Positions 40,345 to 48,419 of a DNA stretch of 64,000 nt are shown here, one piece after another. The number at the start of each line of letters is the position of its first letter. The stretch's first letter is position 1. The stretch comes from Methylobacterium sp. CB376. GTDB lineage: Bacteria > Pseudomonadota > Alphaproteobacteria > Rhizobiales > Beijerinckiaceae. Under the pieces are notes generated by a model. The model saw only the letters and a list, made by a program, of their open reading frames with translations. It made no database searches and was not told where the DNA came from. The stretch covers positions 1,426,001-1,490,000 of the forward strand of contig NZ_CP121648.1 in assembly GCF_029714205.1 (NCBI RefSeq), given 5' to 3'. The position numbers and the translations under genes were made by a program.

Positions 40345-41878
40345 CCTCGGCACCAGCTTCCTGGCGAGCGTCTCCCGCGACCCGCGGGGCCTCGCCATCG
40401 TGGACGGCGAGACCCGCCTCACCTACGCCGAATGGTACCGGATCATCTCCGGCGTGGTCGCGGGGCTCGACGCGCTCGGCCTTGAGCCCGGAGATCACCT
40501 GGTCACGGTGCTGCAGAACCGCCTGGAGGCGGCGACGCTCCACTGGGCCTGCCAGTTCGCCGGCCTCGTCCTGACGCCGATCAACTGGCGCGCCAGCCCC
40601 GAGGAGATCGACTTCGCGGTCGGGAACGCGGGCGCGAAGGCGCTCGCCTACGAGGAGGTGTCGGCGCCGAGCGTGCGGGCGAGCGGGGGCGCGCGCGCCT
40701 GCCCGCGCATCGCGGTCGGCCTGCCGCCCGAGCCCGGCGAGACCGCCTTCGCGGCCCTCGCGGCCCGGGACGCCGCGCCGGCCGCGCCGCGGGCGGATGC
40801 CGAGGCGATCTCGCTGATGCTCTACACCTCGGGCACCACGGCCAAGCCCAAGGGCGTGCCGCGCCGCCACCGGGCGGAGCGGGCCGCCGCCCTCGCCCAC
40901 GTGGCCCAGAACCTCTACGGGCGCGGCGAGCGCACGCTCGGCGTGATGCCGCTCTACCACACGATGGGGGTGCGCTCGCTCCTCGCCATGTCGTTGATCG
41001 GCGGCGCCTTCGTGTGCCTGCCGCGCTTCGACGTGGCGGCGGCTCTGCGCCTGATCGCGGCCGAGCGGGTGACGAACCTCTACCTCGTGCCGACCCTCTA
41101 CCACGACCTCGTCCACCATCCGGACTTCGCGGCCACCGACACGTCCTCGGTGCGCAAGCTCGGCTTCGCGGGCGCGCCCATGACGGACGGGCTCCTGCGC
41201 CGGCTCACCGAGGCCTTCCGGCCGGACCTGTTCGTCAACCATTACGGCTCGTCGGAGGTCTACACCTTCACGATCAACCAGGACGCCGCGGGCAAGCCAG
41301 GATCGGCCGGGCGCGCCGGCCTCAACACGATGGTGCGGATCGTGCCGCTCGGCGCCACCGATCCGGAGGCGGCGGCGCCCGGCGAGGAGGGCGAGATCGC
41401 CGTCATCGCGCGCGGCGACGAGGCCTTCGAGGGCTACTGGCACCGCCCCGAGGCCGACGCCAAGGCCTTCCGGAACGGCTGGTACTTCACGGGCGACACC
41501 GGCTTCATGGACGCGGACGGCGACGTCTTCGTCACCGGCCGGGTCGACGACATGATCATCACGGGCGGCGAGAACGTCTCCCCGGTCGAGATCGAGAGCT
41601 GCCTGTCCCTGCACCCGGCCGTCTCGGAGGTCGCGGTGGTCGGCCTGCCCGACGAGCGCTGGGGCAAGGTCGTCACCGCCTTCGTGAAGCGCCGCGGCCC
41701 GGCCGACGAGGCCGCCCTCGACGCCCATTGCCGCGCCGCCGGCCTCCCGAGCCACAAGCGCCCGCGCGCCTACGTCTTCGTTGCCGAGATCCCGAAATCC
41801 CCCGTCGGCAAGCTCCTGCGCCGCCAGCTCGTCGCCGGCGCCTACGAGGCCGAGGGCGACCCCTCCGCCGCCGCCTGA
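40337..41878 (+). CDS. hmfD: 2-furoate:CoA ligase (AMP-forming)
   Basis: The product is 513 residues, overlapping hmfC by 8 bases. Class I adenylate-forming enzyme: P-loop-like LMLYTSGTTAKPKGVPRRH (about 158-176), YGSSEVYTF (A5), WYFTGDTGFMDADGDVFVTG (A7-A8), RVDDMIITGGENVSPVEIE, and the catalytic Lys near the end in PKSPVGKLLRRQL. It activates a carboxylate to its CoA thioester with ATP. 2-Furoate is inferred from the operon; benzoate- or other aryl-CoA ligases look the same by motif. Confidence 0.82.
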   Translation: MLDLGTSFLASVSRDPRGLAIVDGETRLTYAEWYRIISGVVAGLDALGLEPGDHLVTVLQNRLEAATLHWACQFAGLVLTPINWRASPEEIDFAVGNAGAKALAYEEVSAPSVRASGGARACPRIAVGLPPEPGETAFAALAARDAAPAAPRADAEAISLMLYTSGTTAKPKGVPRRHRAERAAALAHVAQNLYGRGERTLGVMPLYHTMGVRSLLAMSLIGGAFVCLPRFDVAAALRLIAAERVTNLYLVPTLYHDLVHHPDFAATDTSSVRKLGFAGAPMTDGLLRRLTEAFRPDLFVNHYGSSEVYTFTINQDAAGKPGSAGRAGLNTMVRIVPLGATDPEAAAPGEEGEIAVIARGDEAFEGYWHRPEADAKAFRNGWYFTGDTGFMDADGDVFVTGRVDDMIITGGENVSPVEIESCLSLHPAVSEVAVVGLPDERWGKVVTAFVKRRGPADEAALDAHCRAAGLPSHKRPRAYVFVAEIPKSPVGKLLRRQLVAGAYEAEGDPSAAA

Positions 41879-41917
41879 CGCGGCCCCTCCCCCGACGACC
41901 AACCAGAGAGTTCCGCC

Positions 41918-42709
41918 ATGACCAGCGATCCCCGCCTGTCCGACCTCGACGGATTCCGGGTCGAGATCGACCCCGCGCGCGAGCGCGCCGACGTGATCCT
42001 CGCCCGTCCGCCCATGAACGTGATCGCGATGCCCCAGCGCGACCAGATCCGCCGGGTGTTCGAGGCCCTCGACGAGGACGACCGCGTGCGGGTGATCGTG
42101 CTGCGGGCCGAGGGCGAGCACTTCTCCTCGGGCGGCTACATCAAGGGCTTCCTCGACGCCTCGCCCGAGCACGTCTCCAAGCTCGCCTGGAACATCGCGG
42201 CGCCCGCCCGCTGCACGAAGCCGGTCATCGCGGCCAATCGCGGCTACACGTTCGGGGTCGGGTTCGAGATCTCCCTCGCCTGCGACTTCCGCATCGTCTC
42301 GGAGACCTGCCAGTACGCCCTGCCCGAGCAGAAGCTCGGCCAGATCCCGGGCTCAGGCGGCTCGGCCCGCCTGCAGAAGATCGTCGGCATCACCCGCACC
42401 AAGGACATCGTGATGCGCTCGAAGCGCATCCCGGGCCGGCAGGCGCTCGACTGGGGCATCGCCACGGAATGCGTGCCGGACGGCGAACTGGAGGCGACGG
42501 TCGACGCCCTCGTGGAGGAGCTGCGCGCCTTCTCGCCGATCGCCCAGCGCACGGCCAAGAAGCTCCTCAACGACACCGAGGATTCGACGCTCGCGATCGC
42601 CATCGAGCTCGAGGGCCATTGCTACAGCCGCCTGCGCCAGTCGGACGATTTCCGCGAAGGCGTCGAGGCCTTCCACGCCAAGCGCAAGCCGAATTTCCGC
42701 GGCTCGTAG
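41918..42709 (+). CDS. hmfE: Enoyl-CoA hydratase-family hydrolase, probable 2-oxoglutaroyl-CoA hydrolase
   Basis: The product is 263 residues; AGAGAG lies 9 bases before the ATG. The crotonase fold is clear: VIVLRAEGEHFSSGGYIKGF (first oxyanion strand), then GYTFGVGFEISLACDFRIVS (second) and QKLGQIPGSGGSARLQKIVG. In the C. basilensis-type furan pathway, the ring-opened product of HmfABC is 2-oxoglutaroyl-CoA and HmfE releases 2-oxoglutarate. The role here comes from position as the last catabolic gene of the operon, 39 bases after hmfD. Confidence 0.78.
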   Translation: MTSDPRLSDLDGFRVEIDPARERADVILARPPMNVIAMPQRDQIRRVFEALDEDDRVRVIVLRAEGEHFSSGGYIKGFLDASPEHVSKLAWNIAAPARCTKPVIAANRGYTFGVGFEISLACDFRIVSETCQYALPEQKLGQIPGSGGSARLQKIVGITRTKDIVMRSKRIPGRQALDWGIATECVPDGELEATVDALVEELRAFSPIAQRTAKKLLNDTEDSTLAIAIELEGHCYSRLRQSDDFREGVEAFHAKRKPNFRGS

Positions 42710-42900
42710 GCCGCCCCCGCCCGGCGCCCCCGCCCGGCGCCCTTCGCCCGGCGGTCCCCGCCCAGATTCCCGCCCCGAGCCGGCCGCAAGACCGGCGGAG
42801 CGGACCCGCCCGCGCGGCCGACCCGGCCGCGTGATCCACGACGCCTGCCCGGCGCAGCGAGGCTGCCCGGAGCCTCGCGCGTTCCCAGAGGAGGAACCCC

Positions 42901-44250
42901 GTGACTGCCGCCACGACGATCCCGGCGCCGGACGCCGCGCTGACCAAACCCACGACCCGCCAGACGGCCACCGCCGTGATGGCCTCGCTGTTCGGGTGGG
43001 GGCTCGACCTGTTCGACCTCTTCATCCTGCTCTACGTGGCGCCGGTCGTCGGGGCGCTGTTCTTCCCCGCCGACAAGCCGATGCTGTCGCTGGCGGGCGC
43101 CTACGCGTCCTTCGCGGTGACGCTGCTGATCCGGCCGCTCGGCTCGGCCCTGTTCGGCTCCTACGCCGACCGCCTCGGCCGGCGCCGCGCCCTCATGGTG
43201 GCGGTGATGGGCGTCGGCCTCTCGACGGCGGCCTTCGGGCTGCTGCCGACCGTCGGGCAGATCGGCTGGCTCGCCACCGCGGTCTTCCTGGCCTTCCGGC
43301 TGATCCAGGGCATCTTCGTGGGCGGCGTGGTCGCGGCCTCGCACACGATCGGGACCGAATCCGTGCCGGAGCGCTGGCGCGGCCTGATGTCGGGCGCGGT
43401 CGGCGGCGGCGGCGCCGCCATCGGCGGCCTGCTCGCCTCGATGATCTTCTACGTCGTCTCCCTGATGGCGCCGGGCGAGGCCTTCGCGTCCTGGGGGTGG
43501 CGCGCGATGTTCTTCTCGGGCCTGCTGACCTCGGTGGTCGGGCTGATGCTGTTCCGCAACCTGGAGGAATCGCCGATCTTCCGGCAGCTCCAGGCCGACA
43601 AGGCGGCCCGCCGCGCCGGGGCGCCCGTCGTGGCCTCGCCGGTCCGCGCGCTGTTCTCCGCCGAGCACCGGCGCGCCTTCCTGGTCGCTATCCTGGTCTC
43701 CTTCGGCGGCGGCGCGGCCTATTACCTGACCTCGGGCTACCTGCCGACCTTCCTCAAGCTCGTGAACGGGGTGCCGAACGCGACCGCCTCGATCATGCTG
43801 GTCGGCGCCAACGTCGCGGCCGCCCTCGGCGCCTGCGCCCTCGGCGAGCTGAGCCAGCGCATCGGGCGCAAGCCCACCTTCCTGCTGATGGGCGTCCTGC
43901 GGCTCGTCGCCTTCCCGGCCCTGTTCCTCGCCATGGCGAAGACCTCGGACACGACCCTGCTCGCGGTCTACGTCCTCGTCCTCTCCTTCGTCGCCAATGC
44001 GAGCTACGGCCCGCTGCTGATCTTTCTCAACGAGAAGTTTCCGACCGCCCTGCGGGCGACCGGCACCGGCCTGACCTGGAACGTCGGCTTCGCGCTCGGC
44101 GGGATGCTGCCGACGCTGGTCTCGCTGGCGGTCGACGGGCCGAGCCAGATCCCCATGATGCTGGCGATCTTCACCACCGTCGTGACGGCCGTCTACCTGA
44201 TCGGCGCCGCGCTGACGGAGGAGACCCGAGGCAACCTCGACCGCGCCTGA
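42901..44250 (+). CDS. MFS transporter, probable furanic acid importer
   Basis: The product is 449 residues from GTG 42901 with GAGGAGG upstream. It has 12 hydrophobic spans and MFS loop motif GSYADRLGRRRALMVAVMG between helices 2 and 3, plus FLAFRLIQGIFVGGVVAASH and a DxxSxxG-unlike C-half (LSQRIGRKPTFLLMGVLRL). It resembles the metabolite:H+ symporter (MHS) group that imports aromatic and dicarboxylic acids. It is the sixth gene of the furan block, 191 bases after hmfE, and would correspond to hmfT-type transporters. Confidence 0.85.
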   Translation: MTAATTIPAPDAALTKPTTRQTATAVMASLFGWGLDLFDLFILLYVAPVVGALFFPADKPMLSLAGAYASFAVTLLIRPLGSALFGSYADRLGRRRALMVAVMGVGLSTAAFGLLPTVGQIGWLATAVFLAFRLIQGIFVGGVVAASHTIGTESVPERWRGLMSGAVGGGGAAIGGLLASMIFYVVSLMAPGEAFASWGWRAMFFSGLLTSVVGLMLFRNLEESPIFRQLQADKAARRAGAPVVASPVRALFSAEHRRAFLVAILVSFGGGAAYYLTSGYLPTFLKLVNGVPNATASIMLVGANVAAALGACALGELSQRIGRKPTFLLMGVLRLVAFPALFLAMAKTSDTTLLAVYVLVLSFVANASYGPLLIFLNEKFPTALRATGTGLTWNVGFALGGMLPTLVSLAVDGPSQIPMMLAIFTTVVTAVYLIGAALTEETRGNLDRA

Positions 44251-44310
44251 GCGGGCGGCCGCGCGGGCCCGGACCCGTCGCGGCGATCGCGGGCCGGCGG
44301 GGCGCGTCCC

Positions 44311-44388
44311 CGGCACCATTCGCCGAAGCGGTCACCGGTTCGGCGGCACGCACGATGCGGGAACGCGACACTCAGCGGAATCGCGTCG
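44311..44388. repeat. Dispersed repeat of about 78 bp, copy B
   Basis: Matches 9934-10012 as described there. It lies after the MFS transporter and runs directly into a 13-bp tandem array at 44389. Confidence 0.6.
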
Positions 44389-44453
44389 GGCCGGTCTGCT
44401 TGGCCGGTCTGCTTGGCCCGTCCGCCTGGCCATTCTGCCTGGCCGGACCGCTC
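44389..44453. repeat. Tandem repeat, five 13-bp units
   Basis: Units: GGCCGGTCTGCTT twice, then GGCCCGTCCGCCT, GGCCATTCTGCCT and GGCCGGACCGCTC. The array ends 14 bases before the probable start of the TIGR02444 gene, next to its ribosome site. Confidence 0.92.
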
Positions 44454-44467
44454 CCATGGAGGTGTGG

Positions 44468-44947
44468 ATGCCCGAGGAGCCGCTCTGGACCTTCGCCCTC
44501 GCCCTCTACGGCCGGCCGGGCGCGGCCCCGGCCTGCCTCGCCCTTCAGGACGAGGCCGGCGCCGACGTCCCGCTCGTCCTCCATCTCCTCTGGTGCGCCG
44601 CGACGGGCCGCACCCTCGACGCGGCCGCGATCGCCGCGATGGACGCGGCCCTGGCGCCCTGGCGCGACGCCGTCGTGGCGCCGCTGCGGCGGGTGCGCCG
44701 CGCCATGAAGGCGCCGCTCCTCCCCGCGCCGGGGGCGGAGGTGCTGCGGGAGCGGGTCAAGGCCGCGGAGATCGAGGCGGAGCGCCTCGCGCTCCGCGCG
44801 CTCGCCGCCCTGGCGCCCCCGCCCGGCGCACGAACGGACGCGACCGCCGCGGCCTGGCGCCACCTCGATCTCTATGCCGCGCATCTCGGCCGGCCGCTGC
44901 CGCGGGCACCCTGCGCGGCGCTGGTGCACGCCCTCACGGGCGGCTGA
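44468..44947 (+). CDS. TIGR02444 family protein
   Basis: The product is 159 residues from ATG 44468 with GGAGG five bases upstream (44456 is an in-frame alternative without one). The N-terminus LWTFALALYGRPGAAPACLA and LQDEAGADVPLVLHLLWCA is the signature of this conserved family of small helical proteins of unknown function. The middle is a long helix (VLRERVKAAEIEAERLALRA). It follows a tandem array and precedes REP-like elements. No relation to furan metabolism is evident. Confidence 0.82.
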   Translation: MPEEPLWTFALALYGRPGAAPACLALQDEAGADVPLVLHLLWCAATGRTLDAAAIAAMDAALAPWRDAVVAPLRRVRRAMKAPLLPAPGAEVLRERVKAAEIEAERLALRALAALAPPPGARTDATAAAWRHLDLYAAHLGRPLPRAPCAALVHALTGG

Positions 44948-44978
44948 CCTTCCGCGAGACGCCCCGCGTGCGAGGGCC

Positions 44979-45091
44979 GCGGCGCCTGAGCGAAGCCCAG
45001 ATCCGCCATCCCGAAGGGATCTGGCGGATCACGAGCCCGCGCGGCGCCTGAGCGAAGCCCAGATCCGCCATTCCGAAGGGATCTGGCGGAT
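44979..45091. repeat. REP-like dispersed repeat, copy 3 (two hairpin modules)
   Basis: Two tandem modules: GCGGCGCCTGAGCGAAGCCC, then AGATCCGCCATCCCGAAGGG and ATCTGGCGGAT. ATCCGCCA-TCCC pairs with GGGATCTGGCGGAT around GAA with a two-base bulge. This copy lacks the CCGGGATCC palindrome. Between the convergent TIGR02444 gene and hmfG, a likely bidirectional terminator. Confidence 0.88.
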
Positions 45092-45127
45092 GTGGCGTGG
45101 GACGGCCGAGGCCGCCGGATGACGGCC

Positions 45128-45700
45128 CTAACCCTCCGCCTCGCGCCAGCGCCGCACCCCGCCCGAGTCGATGTCGAACAGGTCGAGGACGCGGCCCACC
45201 GTGTGGTCGATCATCGCGGCGAGGCTCTCCGGCCTCGCGTAGAAGGCCGGCACCGGCGGCGCCACGATCGCCCCCATCTCGGAGAGGGCCGTCATGGTCC
45301 GCAGGTGGCCCGTGTGCAGGGGCGTCTCGCGCACCATCAGCACGAGGCGGCGGCGCTCCTTCAGCGTGACGTCCGCGGCCCGGGTCAGGAGGCCGGAGGT
45401 CGCCCCGGTGGCGATCTCCGCCATGCTGCGCATCGAGCAGGGGGCCACGATCATGCCGCGGGTCCGGAAGGAGCCCGAGGAGATCGCCGCCCCGATATCG
45501 GCCTGCGCGTAGGTCCGGGCGGCGAGCGCCCGCACCTCCGCCACCTTCAGGTCCGTCTCGTGCGCGAGCGTCACCTCGGCCGAGCGCGACATCACCAAGT
45601 GGGCGGGGATCGCGAGGTCGCGCAGGATCTGGAGCAGGCGGATGCCGTAGATCACGCCCGAGGCGCCCGAGATGCCGACGACCAGGGGCAGGTCCGTCAC
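45128..45700 (-). CDS. hmfG: UbiX-type flavin prenyltransferase for the furan decarboxylase
   Basis: The product is 190 residues. It starts LPLVVGISGASGVIYGIRLL (FMN-binding loop). Further UbiX hallmarks: MSRSAEVTLAHETDL, SGSFRTRGMIVAPCSMRSMA and LKERRRLVLMVRETPLHTGH. UbiX makes prenylated FMN, the cofactor of UbiD decarboxylases. Its operator (45829-45856) is the same as that of the UbiD gene hmfF, on the other side of the LysR gene, which ties the pair together although they are divergent. Confidence 0.88.
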   Translation of the reverse strand: MTDLPLVVGISGASGVIYGIRLLQILRDLAIPAHLVMSRSAEVTLAHETDLKVAEVRALAARTYAQADIGAAISSGSFRTRGMIVAPCSMRSMAEIATGATSGLLTRAADVTLKERRRLVLMVRETPLHTGHLRTMTALSEMGAIVAPPVPAFYARPESLAAMIDHTVGRVLDLFDIDSGGVRRWREAEG

Positions 45701-45828
45701 GCCGCGGGGCCCCCGCCGCGCGCCCCGCCCCTCCCGTGGCGTGTCGCCCCCATGCCGTCCCCCCGCCTCGTCCCGCGCCCGCGCGCCGGGTCGGGGGCGA
45801 TCCTAGGAGCGGGCGCGGCCGGCTGTCG

Positions 45829-45856
45829 AATAAGGATGGCTGATCGCCGCGATCAG
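45829..45856 (-). promoter_or_regulatory. Predicted HmfR-type operator, copy B (hmfG promoter)
   Basis: On the minus strand: CTGATC-GCGGC-GATCAG (45856-45840), then CCATCCTTATT. It lies 129 bases before hmfG and points toward it. Nearly the same string stands before hmfF (46907-46936). Confidence 0.75.
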
Positions 45857-45874
45857 CGGGACCTCGCTGCCGGG

Positions 45875-46801
45875 TCAGGGGCCCGCCACGATGTGGGTCT
45901 GGAGCGCCGCCGCCGCCGCCGAGAGCTCCTCGGCGAGGATCTCGACGAAGCGCGTCGCGGCCTGCGTCAGCGGGGTCTTCGGGTGATGGATGATGACGAG
46001 CTGGCGGGTGATGCGCGGCGCGACGATCCGGTAGGCCTTGAGCGAGCCCTCCGCGAGCTGCCGGCTCACCGCGATGCTGGGCAGCACCGTGAACCGCGCC
46101 GAGCGCGCGACGAAGTCGGCGATGGCCGAGGGAAGGTCGAGCTCGATCTGCGGGCTGAGGCTGACATCCTGCGCGCCGACCCTCCGGTCGAGTTCGAGGC
46201 GCAGGCCGTGCCGGGCCGAGGGCAGGACGAGGTCGAGCTCCACGAGGTCGCGCATGCGCACCGGAACCGGGATCGGCAGCGGCGTCGCGCTCGCCCCGAC
46301 CACCACCATCTCCTCGTCGAGGAGCGGCTCCATCATCAGGCCGAGGCGCCGGTTCGGCTTGTTGATCACCGCGAGGTCGAGGCTGCCGTCGCCGACCCCG
46401 TCGATGAAGGTGCTGGAATAGCCGTCCGCCAGCGAGAGCTCGACCTGCGGGTAGGCGGCGGAGAAGCGCGCGAGCACGCTCAGCACCACGCTCATCGAGA
46501 GCGACGACAGGATCCCCGCCGTGACCCGGCCGGACACGCTCTGGGCGAGCCGCGCCATGGCGGCCCGGGCCTCGGCCACGTCCCGCAGGATCGGCTGCAC
46601 CAGCCGGTGCAGCATCCGGCCGGCCGCGGTCGGCACCATGGCCTTGGGCTGGCGCTCGAACAGGCGCTGGTCGAGTTCCCGCTCCAGCTTGGCGATCTGC
46701 ATGCTCAGCGCGGGCTGCACCACGTTCATGCGCTGGGCGGCGCGCGTCACGCTGCCCTCCTCGAACAGGGCGACGAAGTAGGAGATCTGACGCAAATCCA
46801 C
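45875..46801 (-). CDS. hmfR: LysR-type regulator of the furan genes
   Basis: The product is 308 residues: an N-terminal winged HTH (ISYFVALFEEGSVTRAAQRM, VQPALSMQIAKLERELDQRL) and a LysR effector domain (VSGRVTAGILSSLSMSVVLS onward). It is divergent from hmfF and close to hmfG. The three operators of identical plan in the window (32147, 45840, 46907) fit its expected T-N11-A-type dimer site. The effector is probably a furan carboxylate. The link is inferred from position and motif. Confidence 0.82.
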   Translation of the reverse strand: MDLRQISYFVALFEEGSVTRAAQRMNVVQPALSMQIAKLERELDQRLFERQPKAMVPTAAGRMLHRLVQPILRDVAEARAAMARLAQSVSGRVTAGILSSLSMSVVLSVLARFSAAYPQVELSLADGYSSTFIDGVGDGSLDLAVINKPNRRLGLMMEPLLDEEMVVVGASATPLPIPVPVRMRDLVELDLVLPSARHGLRLELDRRVGAQDVSLSPQIELDLPSAIADFVARSARFTVLPSIAVSRQLAEGSLKAYRIVAPRITRQLVIIHHPKTPLTQAATRFVEILAEELSAAAAALQTHIVAGP

Positions 46802-46906
46802 CGACGGGAATCCAGACTTCCGGACGCGCGGGCCCGGCCTCGCGCCGGGCGAAAAACACGTCCGGCGACAAGATCATACCGGCGCGGCCGGGGCAATTCA
46901 GACGGC

Positions 46907-46936
46907 CTGATCCGCCCCATCAGCAATCCTTATTTC
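46907..46936 (+). promoter_or_regulatory. Predicted HmfR-type operator, copy C (hmfF promoter)
   Basis: CTGATC-CGCCC-CATCAG (46907-46923), one base off symmetric, then CAATCCTTATTTC. It lies 81 bases before the hmfF ATG and 105 from the LysR start. Confidence 0.75.
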
Positions 46937-47004
46937 AGTCCCCGACGCGGAGCGCCTAACCAGGCGGGACGAGGCGCCCGGGAGCGCCCGACCGGGAGGC
47001 GACG

Positions 47005-48414
47005 ATGATTCTGCAGGCCCCTGCCCGATCCCTGCGCGACTGGCTCGGCCGCCTCGCCGAGAGCGGCCGGCTCAGCGTGGCGCGGCCCGGAATCGGCCTG
47101 AGGCACGAGGCCGCCGCGGTGGCGAACCGCCTGGACGGGCGGAGCGCCACCCTGTTTCCCCGCCCCGGCGGGCAGGACGGCACCATCGTGTCGGGGCTGG
47201 TGTCGAGCCGGGCCTGGATGGCCGAGGCGCTCGGGACGAGCGAGGACCGCCTCGTCTCGCATTTCCAGCAGGCCTGCGCGGCGCCGCTGCCCTGGCGCGA
47301 GCAGGAGACGGGACCGGCCCAGGAGGTGGTCCACCGCGCCGGCATCGACCTGCTGCGCCTCCTGCCCGTGCCGACGCTCAACGAGCACGACGGGGGGCCC
47401 TACATCTCGGCCGGGCTGATGATCTCGCGCGATCCCGAGACCGGCGCGCAGAACGTCGCCATCCTGCGCTGCCAGATCAACGGGCCGGACCGCATCGGCG
47501 TGCTAGTCCTGCCCCGCCACACCGACCACTTCTACCGGCGGGCGGAGGCCGCGGGCCGCGGGCTCGACGTGGCGCTGGTCGTGGGGGTCGACCCGGCCTG
47601 CCTCCTCGCCTCGCAGGCGATCGTGCCGCTCGGGCAGGACGAGCTGGAGATCGCGGGCGCCCTCACGGGGGCGCCCCTGCCGGTGGTGAGGTGCCTCACC
47701 AATCCGGTGCGCGTGCCGGCCGAGGCCGAGATCGTCATCGAGGGGCGGATCCTGCCGGAGGTGCGCGAGCCCGAGGGCCCGTTCGGCGAGTTCCCGCAAT
47801 ATTACGGCGAGCGGGCGAGGCGCCACGTCATGCAGGTCGACGCGGTCACCCATCGCGCCCGGCCGATCTTCCACATGATCGTGGGCGGCGGCCTGGAGCA
47901 CCTCCTGCTCGGCGCGATCCCGCGCGAGGCTACGATCCTGGCCACCCTGCGCCGCAGCTTCCCGGGCGTCGAGGACGTCCACCTCTCCCTCGGCGGGGTC
48001 GGGCGCTATCACCTCTACGTCAAGCTGCGCAAGATCCAGGAGGGCGAGGCCAAGAACGTGCTGCTCGGCGCCTTCGCGGCCCATTACGACATCAAGCACG
48101 CGGTGGTGGTCGACACGGATGTCGACATCCACGATCCCGGGGAGGTCGAGTGGGCCGTCGCCACGCGCTTCCAGGCCGACCGCGACCTCGTGGTGGTGGC
48201 GCAGGCGCAGGGCTCGAAGCTCGACCCCTCGGCGCGCGACGGCGTCGGCGCCAAGATGGGGCTCGACGCGACGGTCCCCCTGGACGCGCCCCCCATGAAG
48301 TTCACGCGCATCCGCGTGCCGGGCGAGGCCGAGGTCGACCTCGCGGCGGTGATCGCGCCGGGCGCGGATTGGCGCGACGCGGTCGCCGATCGGCGCGACG
48401 CGGTCGCGGGCTGA
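47005..48414 (+). CDS. hmfF: UbiD-family 2,5-furandicarboxylate decarboxylase
   Basis: The product is 469 residues; GGGAGG lies 7 bases before the ATG. UbiD fold: LRDWLGRLAESGRLSVARPG, the prFMN region with NEHDGGPYISAGLMI, GALTGAPLPVVRCLTNP, PEGPFGEFPQYYGE (the Glu-Arg-Glu catalytic region, about 257-270), and the metal-site Asp in VVDTDVDIHDPGEVEWAVAT. UbiD enzymes of this type decarboxylate FDCA to 2-furoate using prFMN from UbiX. The last 15 residues are a 7-residue duplication (DWRDAVA, DRRDAVA) from a 21-bp tandem repeat. hmfH follows after 5 bases. Confidence 0.88.
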   Translation: MILQAPARSLRDWLGRLAESGRLSVARPGIGLRHEAAAVANRLDGRSATLFPRPGGQDGTIVSGLVSSRAWMAEALGTSEDRLVSHFQQACAAPLPWREQETGPAQEVVHRAGIDLLRLLPVPTLNEHDGGPYISAGLMISRDPETGAQNVAILRCQINGPDRIGVLVLPRHTDHFYRRAEAAGRGLDVALVVGVDPACLLASQAIVPLGQDELEIAGALTGAPLPVVRCLTNPVRVPAEAEIVIEGRILPEVREPEGPFGEFPQYYGERARRHVMQVDAVTHRARPIFHMIVGGGLEHLLLGAIPREATILATLRRSFPGVEDVHLSLGGVGRYHLYVKLRKIQEGEAKNVLLGAFAAHYDIKHAVVVDTDVDIHDPGEVEWAVATRFQADRDLVVVAQAQGSKLDPSARDGVGAKMGLDATVPLDAPPMKFTRIRVPGEAEVDLAAVIAPGADWRDAVADRRDAVAG

Positions 48415-48419
48415 GCGCC

